A stretch of DNA of 64,000 bases from Zeugodacus cucurbitae (taxonomy: Eukaryota > Arthropoda > Insecta > Diptera > Tephritidae): positions 46,222,501-46,286,500 of the forward strand of contig NC_071671.1 in NCBI RefSeq assembly GCF_028554725.1. Reading direction: 5' to 3'. This document shows, one piece after another, positions 26,658-40,100 of this stretch. Every line of letters starts with the position of its first letter. The stretch's first letter is position 1. The position numbers were made by a program, and so were the translations under genes. The notes under the pieces were generated by a model that was not told where the DNA came from, ran no database searches, and was given only the letters and a program-made list of their open reading frames with translations.

Positions 26658-27209
26658 TTACGCGGTTATAGCCGAGTCCACAACAGTGCGCCACGCATCT
26701 CTCCTTTTGGCGGTTTGGCGCCAATTGGTAATACCAAATGAAGACAGGTCCTTCTCCACCTGGTCCTTCCACCGGAGTGGAGGTCTCCCTCTTCCTCGGC
26801 TTCCACCAGCGGGTACTGCATCGAAAACTTTCAGAGCTGGGGCACTTTCATCCATTCGCACAACATGACCCAGCCAGCGTAGCCGCTGTCGTTTTATTCG
26901 CTGGACTATGTCTATGTCGTCGAACAACACATACAGCTCATCATTCCATCTTCTGCGGTATTCGCCGTTGCCAATGTTTAAGGGACCGTAAATCTTCCGC
27001 AAAACCTTTCTCTCGAAAACTCCTAGTGCCGTCTCATCGGATGTTGACACCGTCCACGCTTCTGCACCATAAAGTAGGACGGGAATGATGAGGGACTTGT
27101 AGAGTTTAGTTTTTGTTCGTCGAGAGAGGACTTTACTTTTCAATTGCCTACTCAGTCCATAGTAGCACCTGTTGGCAAGTGATTCTGCGTTGGATTTCAA
27201 GGCTGACAT
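26658..27209 (-). pseudogene. C-terminal part of the same retrotransposon protein, shifted frame
   Basis: About 170 codons continue the RT protein after the frameshift: a thumb/connection region, then YGAEAWT, RLRWLGHVVRM and RGRPPLRW, a C-terminal block common to RTE-like proteins in animals. The first codons (before about 27180) overlap the upstream frame and are not real protein. The stop lies just before the element's 3' tail. Confidence 0.8.
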
Positions 27210-29646
27210 TATTATCGGTGTTAATGTTGGTTCCTAGGTATACGAAATTATCTACAACTTCAAAGTTATGACTGTCAACAGTGACGTGGGAGCCAAGACG
27301 CGAATGCGCTGACTGTTTGTTTGATGACAGGAGATATTTCGTCTTGTCCTCGTTCACCACCAGACCCATTCGCTTCGCTTCCTTATCCAGGCGGGAAAAA
27401 GCAGAACTAACGGCGCGGGTGTTGTTTCCAATGATATCGATATCATCGGCGTACGCCAGAAGCTGTACACTCTTGTAGAAGATTGTACCTTCTCGGTTTA
27501 GCTCTGCAGCTCTTATAATTTTTTCCAGCATCAGGTTAAAGAAGTCGCACGATAGTGAGTCACCTTGTCTGAAACCTCGTTTGGTATCGAACGGCTCGGA
27601 GAGGTCCTTCCCAATCATGACGGAGCTTGTGGTGTTGCTCAACGTCAATTTACACAGCCGTATTAGTTTTGCGGGGATACCAAATTCAGACATCGCGGCG
27701 TAAAGGCAACTCCTTTTCGTGCTGTCGAAAGCAGCTTTAAAATCGACAAAAAGGTGGTGTGTGTCGATCCTCTTTTCTCGGGTCTTTTCCAAGATTTGGC
27801 GCATGGTGAATATCTGGTCAGTTGTCGATTTTCCAGGTCTAAAACCACACTGATAAGGTCCAATCAGTTTGTTGACGGTGGGCTTTAGTCTTTCACACAA
27901 TACGCTCGATAGAACCTTGTATGCGATATTTAGGAGGCTGATCCCACGGTAATTGGCGCAGATTGTGGGATCTCCCTTTTTATGGATTGGGCAGAGCACA
28001 CTGAGATTCCAATCGTCAGGCATGCTTTCTTCCGACCATATTCTGCAAAGAAGCTGATGCATGCACCTTATCAGTTCTTCGCCGCCGTATTTGAATAGTT
28101 CTGCCGGTAATCTATCGGCCCCCGCTGCTTTGTTGTTCTTCAAGCGGGTAATTGCTATTCGAATTTCTTCATGGTCGGGTAATGGAACATCTGTTCCATC
28201 GTCATCGATTGGGGGATCGGGTTCGCCATCTCCTGGTGTTGTACTCTCACTGCCATTCAGCAGGTCGGAGAAGTGTTCCCTCCATAATCCCAGTATGCCC
28301 TGGACATCGGTTACCAGATTACCACCTTGGTCTCTACATGAGGATGCTCCGGTCTTGAAACCTTCGTTAAGTCGCTTCATTTTTTCATAAAATTTTCGAG
28401 CATTCCCTCTGTCTGCCAGCTTCTCAAGCTCTTCGTACTCACGCATTTCGGCCTCTTTCTTTTTTTGTCTGCAAATGCGTCTCGCTTCCCTCTTCAGCTC
28501 TCGGTATCTATCCCATCCCGCACGTGTTGTGGTCGTTTGCAATGTTGCGAGGTAGGCAGTCTGTTTTCTCTCCGCTGCGAGACGGCACTCCTCATCGTAC
28601 CAGCTTGTTTTTTGTCGTTGCCGAAAACCAATTGTTTCGGCTGCAGCGGTACGCAGTGAGTTTGAGATGCCGTTCCACAGTTCCCTTATACCGAGATGCT
28701 GATGAGTGCTCTCAGAGAGCAGGAGTGCAAGTCGAGTAGAGTATTTCGTGGCTGTCTGTTGCGATTGCAGCTTTTCGACGTCGAACCTTCCTTGTGTTTG
28801 TTGACGGGCATTCTTTGCTGCACAGAGGCGGGTGCGTATCTTCGCTGCGACCAGATAATGGTCCGAGTCTATATTTGGTCCTCGGAGCGTACGCACGTCT
28901 AAAACACAGGAGACATGTCTTCCGTCTATCACAACGTGATCGATTTGGTTCCGCGTGTTTCGATCAGGAGACAGCCAAGTAGCTTGATGTATTTTCTTAT
29001 GCTGGAATCTGGTACTACAGACGACCATATTTCGGGCCCCAGCGAAGTCGATCAGCCTCAGGCCGTTTGGCGATGTTTCGTCATGGAGGCTGAATTTTCC
29101 GACTGTTGTGCCAAAGACACCTTCTTTACCCACCCTGGCGTTAAAATCACCAAGCACGACTTTTACATCGTGGCGGGGGCAGCGCTCATAGGTGCGTTCT
29201 AGGCGCTCATAGAAAGCATCTTTGGTCACATCGTCCTTCTCTTCCGTTGGGGCGTGGGCGCAAATCAGCGATATGTTGAAGAACCTCGCTTTGATGCGGA
29301 TTGTGGCTAGACGTTCATCCACCGGGGTGAATGCCAGGACTCTGCGACGGAGTCTCTCTCCCACCACAAATCCAACACCAAATTTGCGCTCCTTTATATG
29401 GCCGCTGTAGTAGATGTCACAAGGACCCACCTTCTTCCGTCCTTGTCCCGTCCATCGCACTTCTTGGATGGCGGTGATGTCAGCCTTAAGTCGTATGAGG
29501 ACATCAACCAGCTGGGCAGAGGCACCTTCCCAATTAAGGGTCCGGACATTCCAGGTGCATGCCCTTATATCATTATCCTTAAAACGTTTGCAGGGGTCGT
29601 CATCAAAAGGGGGGTGTCTCATCCGAGGCTTTCGTAGATTTTTCAT
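27148..29646 (-). pseudogene. Retrotransposon polyprotein: endonuclease plus reverse transcriptase (frameshifted)
   Basis: An 832-codon frame. The endonuclease occupies about residues 28-275: TWNVRTLN (Asn33), QEVRW (Glu62), LGDFNARVG (Asp167, Asn169), NQIDHVVI and SDHYLV (Asp262, His263), so its catalytic set is present. The RT spans about 545-775: NYRGISLLN, GFRPGKSTTDQIF, LFVDFKAAFD (Asp635) and YADD at 732-735, all metal-binding Asp residues intact. The protein copies element RNA into nicked DNA. The frame derails after residue 822 and ends a few codons later; the rest of the C-terminus continues in another frame (26658-27209). One indel near 27180 is the only break I see, so this copy is young. 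Confidence 0.85.
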
Positions 29647-30452
29647 TGGGGGGTGTTTTTATGTGGTGGGTCCCAAGCCCTACGCACAACCGCATAAGCG
29701 GGATTCGCCTTCTCACTTTAGCTCGCTTCCAGACGGATGTCTGTTGGCTACCCAGAGGATACTTGGTCTAAGACCGGAAGTTGTGAGCTGCTTGAGCCAC
29801 ATGTAAAAGAATCGTTCCTGGCCACTCCCAAGTGAATGGCAGTCAGAAACTTTCCTCACTTACGTGAACTTCTACATATGACTCCATCCTCCATTATTGG
29901 TTTGTTCAATTAATGTTTTGACATTTTACGAATAACATTGCTTGGCTTCTTAAAACCTTAAACTCTCAATTAATTAGGTTGTGCAATGCTATCTATAGTA
30001 TCTATAGTGTTTAAAAATAACGGGGATTTGCTGCCTTTTCAGAATAATACCCATTCCAATCGATTTTAGGGATTGCTTTTTATGTTTTTTTTTAAATAAG
30101 ATAATTCCAAACATGTATGTTGCTTAGTGCACCTGATCAATTAACTGCACTTCCTTATACTCGTTGGAACATTGTCGATTTATTACCATTTTAATTGCTT
30201 GTAAAAAGAACAGAGATTTCAGAACAGAGAATTAAAATAACTCAAATACTTTAGTTGGAGCCAAAAGAGCGTTCGAAAGCACATTAGCCACAGATACAAG
30301 ACTTCATTATAAAGACTTCAGATAAACAGCGGAAAATCAGTATGCACACATATACGTATATGTATTTACAACACTATGGCTATAATCCGCAAGTCTTCAA
30401 ATCAGTGCAAGCTCCAGCTGCAACAACTGCGCTGCGCCTTCTAAGCGGCAGC

Positions 30453-30660
30453 TTAAGCCCAGTTCGGTTATTGCTTCAACTTTTTGTAAACATTACTACC
30501 ATTTAACAAGTAACTGTTGTGGCAATTAACATGCAGCTGTGAGCTAAACATGCAGCTGTTAAGCCCAGTTCGGTTATTGCTTCAACTTTTTGTAAACATT
30601 ACTACCATTTAACAAGTAACTGTTGTGGCAATTAACATGCAGCTGTGAGCTAAACATGCA
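30453..30660 (+). repeat. Perfect tandem duplication, 106-bp period
   Basis: The segment starting TTAAGCCCAGTTCGGTTATT at 30453 is repeated at 30559 with no difference I can see over 102 bp. The short motif AACATGCAGCTGT occurs twice at the junction and may have mediated the duplication. The identity implies a recent event, or an assembly artefact. Confidence 0.9.
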
Positions 30661-31004
30661 CGAGCATGCGGCCAGGTGGCAAGTTGCGCATTGTTGTACA
30701 TTGTTGGCTTTGTTGCTTGTCAATGGTTGCGCTCATCTGCCCAAAGCGCTCATTAACGCCACTAAATACCTTACTATGACTTAGTGGTCAACCGTCAAAA
30801 AAATGCTAAGTGCAAAACAAAAGTTGAAATGTTGTTGTCGTTGTTGCAGCTTGACAGTTATATAGTTGGCGGTGCCACAAAAATGTGAGATAACGTACGA
30901 GTATTGCGGCAAATGAAGCCATCAAAAGTGATAAGCCACTCGGCTGAAGCATTCAAAAAAGAAAGCAGAAAACAACAACAACAACTACAACTTGCTACAC
31001 AAAA

Positions 31005-31103
31005 ATGCACTCATTAGAAGCCGCCAACTTGCTTTACTTTTATTTATTTGTTTCTTGCAACGCTGCAATTGCAATGTGTGTGTTGGCGTTGGTGTGGCTT
31101 TAA
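31005..31103 (+). CDS. Hydrophobic small ORF, 32 residues (unproven)
   Basis: An ATG with ideal fly context (ACAAAAATG) opens a 32-codon frame starting MHSLEAANLLYFYLFVSCNA and continuing with a hydrophobic run ending VLALVWL. It would make a single membrane segment. A run of CAACAACAACAACTAC upstream resembles a fly 5' leader. There is no family match from memory and no transcript evidence; it may be chance. Confidence 0.2.
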   Translation: MHSLEAANLLYFYLFVSCNAAIAMCVLALVWL

Positions 31104-34100
31104 GGAGTAGCACCACCAATTTCTGTATTGCGTTCTTTTACCGTTATCGCCAGCAGCTCCTTGCAGTACTTTGCGTGCGCACGAGATACGCGAAAAATCT
31201 TGCCAAACTGGTACACATTTGCTTGCCACAACGCGCCTTCGTTGCGTTTTCTATCAACTGTGCAACAGACAACAACACGATTTACATAAACTCATCATAA
31301 TTATTCATCTGTTGCGTTATTTAGGTGTGCTCGCTCCTAGCATTTATCAAAATGTCATTTTGGTCTACAGTTGAGAGCGAAATTTTAGTTGCAACACAGG
31401 GTTCCATTATAATCCTTACGTAATATAAGAAGTCTTATTCAACTACTAAATAATCCCCCAGGGGTTCATATATAATGTGTATAAATATCCCGCAACCATT
31501 CTGGTGCCGATTTATATAAATCCACCATCCACCATCCATAATAAAAAAACTTTTTCCAATACCGTCAAATCTGGGAAGATCGATTGTTACCTACTGATCT
31601 TATTTTGTATTCCTGCCTTACATACAAAAAATCAATTCATGACATTTTGGATCCAATAAAAAGGTCCATCAGGTTCATCTTTCTAAAAGACTTTCATCGT
31701 TTTTCGAGTACTCCGTTACTCAAACATTCATTGAGAATCATTGTAGGTAGGTCGTTAGTGAAATTACTCCCTTGAATACCGAGAGCGACAATATAATTCG
31801 ATGTATCTCTCTCTTTATTCCAATGAGTACAAATGTAGTGGACATCTTTTGAAACATAGTGGAAAACTTCTAAGGAATCAAGTTGGAAATTTGAGTTATG
31901 AATATGCAGAGAAGGACCTTATCTGATGATCACTTTAGGATAAAGAATTCCCAAGAATTAATTAGTTAAATGCTGAAAACATCGTGAACTGTGAAATAAT
32001 CTAGAGAGATCGATATAGGGTTGTTATATTTCGGTGAAAGTCACCTATTTTTACGTTTTTCAACATTATTGCAGAAACCTTTTCAAGATAATTCCATCAA
32101 ATAAGATTATACTTTTTGAGGTTGAGAAGAAGTAAAGGATAGGTATCTTATAACTTTATCTAACGGTAAATTTTGCATTAATGGCATCGCTATAACAGTA
32201 TACAGTAGTGTCTTAATATTATTCCAAAGTCTCCTCATTAGGTTACAAACATATATATATTATTTACTCTAGCTTAATATCTTCAATTTCTTACTCTCCT
32301 ACGATTTACTCACCGGCAACATGTGCCATTTTTTACTCATAATAGCTGATAAAATATTTCTCGTAAAAATCGTTTGTCATAAATAAGAAAAGAAGATATA
32401 TAATCAGTTATTTCAAATACCACTCTGCGAAGAGCACTTCATATCAAATTACTTTTCAGTCCTAAATTCTACAATTTTATCCTCCCAATCGAATTGTTCA
32501 TTTCAATATCACAAATCATTTAATTAGCAACATCAACCTCATTTCAATCTGCCTCTATAATGGGTGTCGCCAGTTTTACATGCCTTCTCTTTTGGTTGTG
32601 GCAATTTATTGCCCAACAACTTGCTCACAGTTATTCTTTGCATTTACCCATTGCAATCAGGGAGATTGCAAATGCCAAACCTGTAAAATACTCGTATTCG
32701 TTGTCACTTTTGTGGCTGGTTCTACGGTGAAATGCACTTAGAAGCACCGTTAGTTGTTGCGCAGAAGTTGCAAGATCACAGCCAACAATAACTGGTCCGC
32801 TGGAGTTTCGCATGGGCATTTAAATGATTTTTTGGTTCATTTTGTGCAAGAGACCCTGTAGGGAAATGATGTGGTATTGAATTTACTTACTTACTTCATT
32901 AATTAATTAATTTAAATTAATATTTGAATATCCCTAAAATATATGCGACTTACAATAATTAATATGAATATTATTACAGATAAATACTCCACTTATAGTC
33001 AATATTATTGGAAAATGTTGTTAAGAAAAGAAAAGCATCTGATAAATATATATCATTTTGCAATTCCAATATCCATAAATTCATTAATATTGATGAAGCT
33101 GAGATACCATTAATGCAATCTTTTGCCACTAAAATTAAAATCAGTTTATGATTTTTCCTACAGGTCAATTAATATCTATACTTCTAGTTCCTACATCATG
33201 TATGTACTTTGCTCAGCTGCATTCACACTTCGGTCGAATTGAATTGCACATAAATAATTATGTTATGAATCTGAGAATTCTCAGCCACTTGATGTTGTAA
33301 ATTCTCATAATAACTACTGGTTCAGAAGTTACTTAAGTCACAGGTGCAAATGTGTGCTTACAGTGTGTGACTAGAAGCAGGTTAAATGCGGTTAAATAAA
33401 TATAGATTCTTATGCTGCGTCCAATTTTGGATCTTCAGATTGAATGTAATGTTTAGGATTTGGATGATATATGAGACAGTAATGAATGTAAATATATTAT
33501 CGTTGGCTCTGTGGAAGATCTTCGAATCTCGGAAAGTTCCTATGACAAAATTGAACTGTAAACTGTTCGAAAATCATTCTAACTATTAGTTCGCTTTAGA
33601 CAAGACCCTCTCAGGATTTATTCATAGAACAATATACTTCAACAAACGATCTAATAACACCATATGTATGTCTATATATGTTCTGTATAAAATTGGATTC
33701 TGAATTGGAGCGATTCCACTCAATTGACCATAACTTATAAAATAAGCAATTACTTTAACTAGTATCTGAATTATTCACACAGCTTCAGAGTTAATTAAGT
33801 AAAGACATAGTAACTCTAGCAAATAAGTAATGTAATTTTTGCTTCCATCTAAAGTTCAATTAAAAACTTAATTACTTCTGCCATCATTTCACACATATTC
33901 AATAATATTTATTACCAACCAATAAATTGCATTTGCAAAAGTAACGATTTCCCTCTCCAGGCACTTCTTGAGTTTTCGCTTTCTTGCAACTGCGACAACA
34001 ACTTTCGTTTTTAAATAACTCTGCATGTAATTGCCACTCTTTCGCAGAAAATTACTAAAAAAGCAATATTACGTTTCCATAACCCAAACGTCCGTCTGGG

Positions 34101-35412
34101 CCAGTTCATTTATCAATGGTTTGCTGCATTTTGTTGACAGCTCTGATGTTTACAGAAATGAAAAATTGTCATTATGTCATATTCGCTCGGTTGTCTGTCT
34201 GTTTTTTGGCGTTTCTTTGTAGGTAATTTGCCTGGTGATATATTATTATTATAAGCGAGGCTTTCACATTCCCAAGATGATTTATGATATCATAGTTTCG
34301 AATTTATGAAAGAAAACTCTTGTGTTTTGGTGAAATTGTATGTTTTTTGAAGAAGTTGTGGTGGATTACGAAAGATCAATGAAAACATTAAAGTAAATCC
34401 TACAAAAGAGAAAAAATATTAAATTACAACATTAATATTTAAGAAAACAGTGTTGCCAGCTTCCTAAGATTTCCAAAAGATAATTTAAGAAAACTCAAAA
34501 AATAACAAATATAGGGTTGCCTCCTTGCCCAAAAAATCTAAGAAAGTTCCTTAAATAAAATATTTTTTTTTTTTAATTATTAGAAAATTACAAACCTGCA
34601 CTAGAATAGGATATCTATGCCTTTTGAATAGATACATATATGTAAAAGTGAGAAGACATTACATGGTAATCTCACACCCAACAATGCACTTCAATTACAA
34701 TTAAAATTACAAGCTAAGCACATGTTCGCTTGTTCCGGGCCGTTGAACTTTAATGCTTTTATGCATTCGGTTGCAGCTTTCAGTCGCAGATTTGTAAGAG
34801 TAATTTGAACGCGAGCCATAAACCCACACAATCACATTTACAATGTACTTTGAATGACTTGCAGTCGGAGTGCAACTGAATTGTTCCAACAAATCATCAC
34901 ATAAAATGCACAAAAGTTGTAAACTGCAAGTAATATAATGCAGCAATGTTGCACTCACATATAAACCAATGAACAATTGTATGACGTCTATATTTCAGAA
35001 TTATGTACATAAATCTCGGCGTTGGCATTCTCATTTCCCAAAGAGCTTCATTCAGCCAACTACAATCCCAGTTTCGCCGAGACTTCAGCGCTTTGTCCTC
35101 TTTCTTACACACTCACTTCAAATTTGTTGTTGCAATTGTTGTTACAAAGCTACCCACACACATTCACACTATCGTACAATCGAAGCATTGCTGTGGGCTT
35201 GAAATTGCCGCTGCATAGAATTAAGATCTTTATCAGTGATATTTCCGACTAGCCGATCAGAATAACTAAAAAATTCACGATTTGCCACGACAAGTGCCCC
35301 AAGAGGTGTATGTCTCTTTCGTTTGTATGACACTGAAATGTCAAAAGTAGTCGAAGGTAGATAATGACGACTGAAGGTATAATGATTTCATTATGAAGTG
35401 TTTATTATTACA

Positions 35413-35464
35413 CAAATTTATTGTTATTACAGCATTAGCAACCCACACTGTAATAATAAATTTA
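35413..35464. repeat. Imperfect hairpin
   Basis: AAATTTATTGTTATTACAG (left) pairs with CTGTAATAATAAATTT (right), with a 3-nt bulge and a loop of about 16 nt. A+T-rich, so the structural meaning is uncertain. Confidence 0.4.
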
Positions 35465-36274
35465 ATGGCTTGTTTTTGGTTGATTTTTTGAAAGATTTTA
35501 AGTCATTGTTTATTTCCCCAAAGCATGTCATAGTTCCATAAAAATTGTGCTCATAAGAGGTTAATTACATAAGTTTTTTCTGTTTCCCATACAGTTTTAA
35601 TATTCATAAATTCTTAATTTTCTTGTGTATGAAGATTTATTAAATCATACATCAACCTAAAACTCGTGGAAATCTATCTAATACATCATTCAATCCGGAA
35701 GAATACTTCAGCTATACTCAAGTACTCTATTATAGTTCGAAATAATCGCTCTTTTGGATCCCAACAAATATTTTAAAGAAGTTTCCTTGAGTTGTAGAAA
35801 CCCTAAATAATTACCGAAGCCCTCTAAAGTAACCGTGCTCAATTTTCACCACAGCCGTTTCAATGTCACTGCAATTTAGCTGAATTGTAGCCGAATTTTA
35901 TCCGAACAATGCTCTGATTTCTGCGATCTAACACGATAAAGCTTATTTGTAACCCACGATCTGGATTTTTTATCGAGGTTTATGGTTTCTTAGGAATATG
36001 TCTACGTTTTTCAATATGTGTTACATGCAATACTAATGATTATTTACAGAGAGAGAAATATTTGTCTGTGGTGTCCTCCATGGTACTGAAAGATTTCTTA
36101 ATTACTGTAAAGTACTCAATTCATATGTTGATATATTGAACTATATGAGCTTCTTTTATTTATCAGACCACATGGGAACTATTGAAAACAATTACATCGA
36201 CTTTTCGGAACCGAAAAAGTTCTAACCGAATGTCTTGGATAATAATACCAAAACTTTTCTCGTGAAATTTTATA

Positions 36275-37198
36275 AAGGGTGATTTTTTAAGAGCTTGATA
36301 ACTTTTTAAAAAAAAAAAACGCATAAAATCTCATCGGTTCTTTATTTGAAACGTTAGATTGGTTCATGACATTTACTTTTTGAAGATAATTTCATTTAAA
36401 TGTTGACCGCGGCTGCGTCTTAGGTGGTCCATTCGGAAAGTCCAATTTTGGGCAACTTTTTCGAGCATTTCGGCCGGAATAGCCCGAATTTCTTCGGAAA
36501 TGTTGTCTTCCAAAGCTGGAATAGTTGCTGGCTTATTTCTGTAGACTTTAGACTTGACGTAGCCCCACAAAAAATAGTCTAAAGGCGTTAAATCGCATGA
36601 TCTTGGTGGCCAACTTACGGGTCCATTTCTTGAGATGAATTGTTCTCCGAAGTTTTCCCTCAAAATGGCCATAGAATCGCGAGCTGTGTGGCATGTAGCG
36701 CCATCTTGTTGAAACCACATGTCAACCAAGTTCAGTTCTTCCATTTTTGGCAACAAAAAGTTTGTTAGCATCGAACGATAGCGATCGCCATTCACCGTAA
36801 CGTTGCGTCCAACAGCATCTTTGAAAAAATACGGTCCAATGATTCCACCAGCGTACAAACCACACCAAACAGTGCATTTTTCGGGATGCATGGGCAGTTC
36901 TTGAACGGCTTCTGGTTGCTCTTCACCCCAAATGCGGCAATTTTGCTTATTTACGTAGCCATTCAACCAGAAATGAGCCTCATCGCTGAACAAAATTTGT
37001 CGATAAACACATTTCGAACCGAACACTGATTTTGGTAATAAAATTCAATGATTTGCAAGCGTTGCTCGTTAGTAAGTCTATTCATGATGAAATGTCAAAG
37101 CATACTGAGCATCTTTCTCTTTGACACCATGTCTGAAATCCCACGTGATCTGTCAAATACTAATGCATGAAAATCCTAACCTCAAAAAAATCACCCGT
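36275..37198 (-). mobile_element. Tc1/mariner-type element, internally deleted, with TIRs and TA flanks
   Basis: The ends read AAGGGTGATTTTTT (left) and, inverted, ACGGGTGATTTTTT (right), with weaker matching further in. TA is present immediately outside both (36273-36274 and 37199-37200), the target duplication of this superfamily. At 924 bp it is shorter than the roughly 1.3 kb expected for an autonomous copy. Closely similar elements are, as I recall, widespread in insect genomes. Confidence 0.9.
36373..37085 (-). pseudogene. Tc1/mariner transposase, internally deleted
   Basis: The catalytic part is open from about 37026 to 36373 (217 codons). DDE acids are visible: Asp15 (LFSDEAHF), Asp108 (FQQDGATCHTAR) and Asp145 (PRSCDLTPLDYFLWG), with 36 residues between the second and third, a DD36D count. 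The true N-terminus remains just upstream (ATG at 37085, MNRLTNEQRLQIIEFYYQNQ) but in another frame, so about 100 or more residues carrying the helix-turn-helix DNA-binding domain were lost and the reading frame broken. This copy cannot make a working transposase, though its ends could be mobilised by one. Confidence 0.85.
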
Positions 37199-40100
37199 TA
37201 GTTGGGTGATATGTGAAGAGACTTCAAACAAGCTTGAACAAAGTCGATGCTTCCAAATAATATTTTCCATTTATACAATTACTTCATACACCATCCGGTT
37301 TTGCAGCCACACAGTTGATAAGTTAGGATATTGAATTCGTTACCCTTTTTCCTAGGCATATATTTTCATAGAAAAAACATAACCTTTTGTCATGATGCTT
37401 TCTGTGTCCTCTGATCAGATTGGACTGTTTGGAAATATTTCACGGTTTCTCGAATCGATCTGCTCTACGTGACACCTTAAATAGGAAGACCTTTGTTCAT
37501 AGAGTCCCAAGCATTTGATCACTTCAGTTATAACTACAAAAACGGTCCCATTATTTATTTGTACTTAATCTGTTATAAAATTTTACAAATCCAACTTTGA
37601 AGAGATGTAGCTTCTAAAGATATGTTTTGGGACCCTTTTGAACTATTACACAATATTCTTCCAAATAATTTTTTAAATTGCTTATATAAATAATTCCAAT
37701 GTTTCCATGAACCAATTTTTTTGTCTTGTCATAGCTTCTACTTTTCTTAAAGTATACAGAGACGGTTGAACGGTAGTGTCATTAATAAGTCTCTATGACG
37801 AAATTTTTAATATATTAACTTTGTAATTATTCTTATTTTGTGTATATTAGTTGTTTATTGTTGGAGCTATACAAATTTATGGCTTTAACGAATTCTACTA
37901 TTTGCAACATACGCTGAAGTCTTCCAATAGTTAATAGGAAAATTTTATGTCTTTGTTGCACAAGAATTTAGGTTTCAACACCTTTATTTGATTGCCTTTT
38001 CTAATAGCCAGCCGTCTGAGGTGTTGCAACCTTGTGATTAGACCAACAATCTACTCTACAATCAATTTGTTTGTAAGCAAAATAAAAAATCAATACAAAT
38101 CAACGAAAAGCACATTACGAAATCTCAGTAGACAAGTTAATTGCGGCGGTAATTGGCGAGGCAATCGATGTGGCAATTACCCTTACAATCGGTTGAGCCG
38201 CATTTTGTAGTGATTGCAGGCCAAAAGTTTCTAGCTGCAAGTACGAGTGCGCCGGTACGTGATATCTGAGTGCAGTTGATGACGGAAAATTGAGGGAGGC
38301 TTACTACTCAGCATTGCAAAAATAAAAAAAAATAAAAAAGTAAAAATTCACTGATCTGCCGAACGCATATTGATCAAGCGATCACATTCTGCCATTTGTT
38401 AGTGGATCTGTTGAGCGCGCGCTGATCCTCATTGTGCTCGTTAAGCTTCGTTTCTTAATCGCTTTCAATTGCAGCGCTCAATACATTACTGTTGTGCTCT
38501 ATATTAATCGACGTTTTGTTGCATTGTGAAGACCCTGCAATTTACTCTAATTGTGGGATACATTCAATTGCTGAGCATTTATTGGAATTTGCTTTGGTTT
38601 CTGCGTTTCGTTTTTTACTCTTTTTGGCATAATTGTGAATAAGCTGCCCAGCTGTGCGTTCACGTAGCAGCTCTAGCGGTCCATTCGGAATTGCAATCTG
38701 TGCGTGGTACCAACTTCCGGTATTTAAAAATAATGGTTTGAGAAAGAAGCATGAGCTTTTGAAGAGCAATGAATGTTACTATGATAATAAAAGTAAATAT
38801 TCCATCTAAAATGTTTTTGGGAGAATTTTTCAATATGATTTATAGCAAAGCAAATTATTTATATTTCCATGATAAACTTGATAATAATGTTAAAAGTTCA
38901 TTCACATTATTCTGATCTGAGTCTTGGATTACTCCGTGAATGAAATTGACGTCAGTATAGACGCTAATATATCCGTTCTCACAACAGTCTGTTTTACGCT
39001 GGAATAGCCAGCGAGGTCGAGCTGGCTTGGTTAACATATGATAATAATAGTGTGGAATACTGATCTGTCATGCGATCAACTTGGATATTCATTACCCTTT
39101 CGAGATCATTATTCGATTCGTCCTACTTTCGTTCGTCAAGACTAACAATGGATCCACTCTTCGTGAGAATATAGACAGTGTTAATAGTTTCAAATACAGC
39201 ATAGCAAATTTCAATACAGCGATCTCATTACTTGTTATTTGATCCTCTAGGCTAATTATTATAAAACAGACCAATGTGTAGGTTACATATTTCCACCACA
39301 TAATTGAAATTTCGTGATGTTCTCTAATACGGTAAGCTGAGACCAAACTCATTAAAAGTTGACAAAACACTCTTACTTATATGGTATCAGATGCTGGGCC
39401 AATCTAGAGATGGAAATCTAAGTTGTAAGACGATTTCAAGTTTTAACATATTGAAGATGGATTGATATTTAATTTTTTTTTGAAAAACATTGTTTTGTGG
39501 GGCTTGAGGCATTCGGAACCCTTAACCCGTTTGCTTTTGCAAGAACAATAAATATATTTTGTAATTATAAGTATGCTTCTATGGTATCATATTTCGATGT
39601 TCTCTGTTTTTATAGAGGTCTGAAGCTATCGCATGTAAGCTCTATATTTTACAATTTCTTTCAAAAAAAATTAATTTGATTTGTATTTTGGGTCGCTTAT
39701 CTTTCCACTCTCGAAATCAATCATGCAAATGAACTTCCTTAAACGCCTACACAAATTAAATTCAACATTGAGTGCATTGCATGAGCTTTATTAACAATAA
39801 CAGCAGTTAATGCCTGCTACACACACGCAAAGCCAGCAACTTGCCACATTGAACCCATTTAATCTTATCTAATGTGGCAACAAGCATGGAAATGCATCAA
39901 ATTCGTGCACCGATGAGTACACACATTTACATTTGTATATATTAAGTTTGCGGATTCGTGAGTTATATCCACAAATGCATGAACATGCCACAAATAATCT
40001 ATTAACAGTTGGTTTGAGTAGAGAATAATAGGAAACGATGCAAGAGAGATGGCGAAAGAAAAGTAGCTGCAAATGTCTGAAACAGCATAAATTAAAGTGC

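Larger units (their letters stand above)
26622..29850 (-). mobile_element. RTE-like non-LTR retrotransposon, nearly full length
   Basis: A minus-strand element with an apurinic-type endonuclease and reverse transcriptase. Its 3' end (at about 26622-26660) reads TTCTACGCCAGTTAAGAAGA and continues as AAG-type units, the short-tandem tail typical of this kind of element rather than poly(A). The 5' UTR extends past the ORF start at 29646 to somewhere near 29850; the exact edge is not clear and I found no target-site duplication. RTE-like is my assignment from the RT and the RGRP-containing C-terminal tail; a related clade is possible. Confidence 0.85.

Noticed and set aside
26738..29806. Plus-strand frames across the retrotransposon
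   Set aside because: Antisense shadows of the minus-strand RT and endonuclease.
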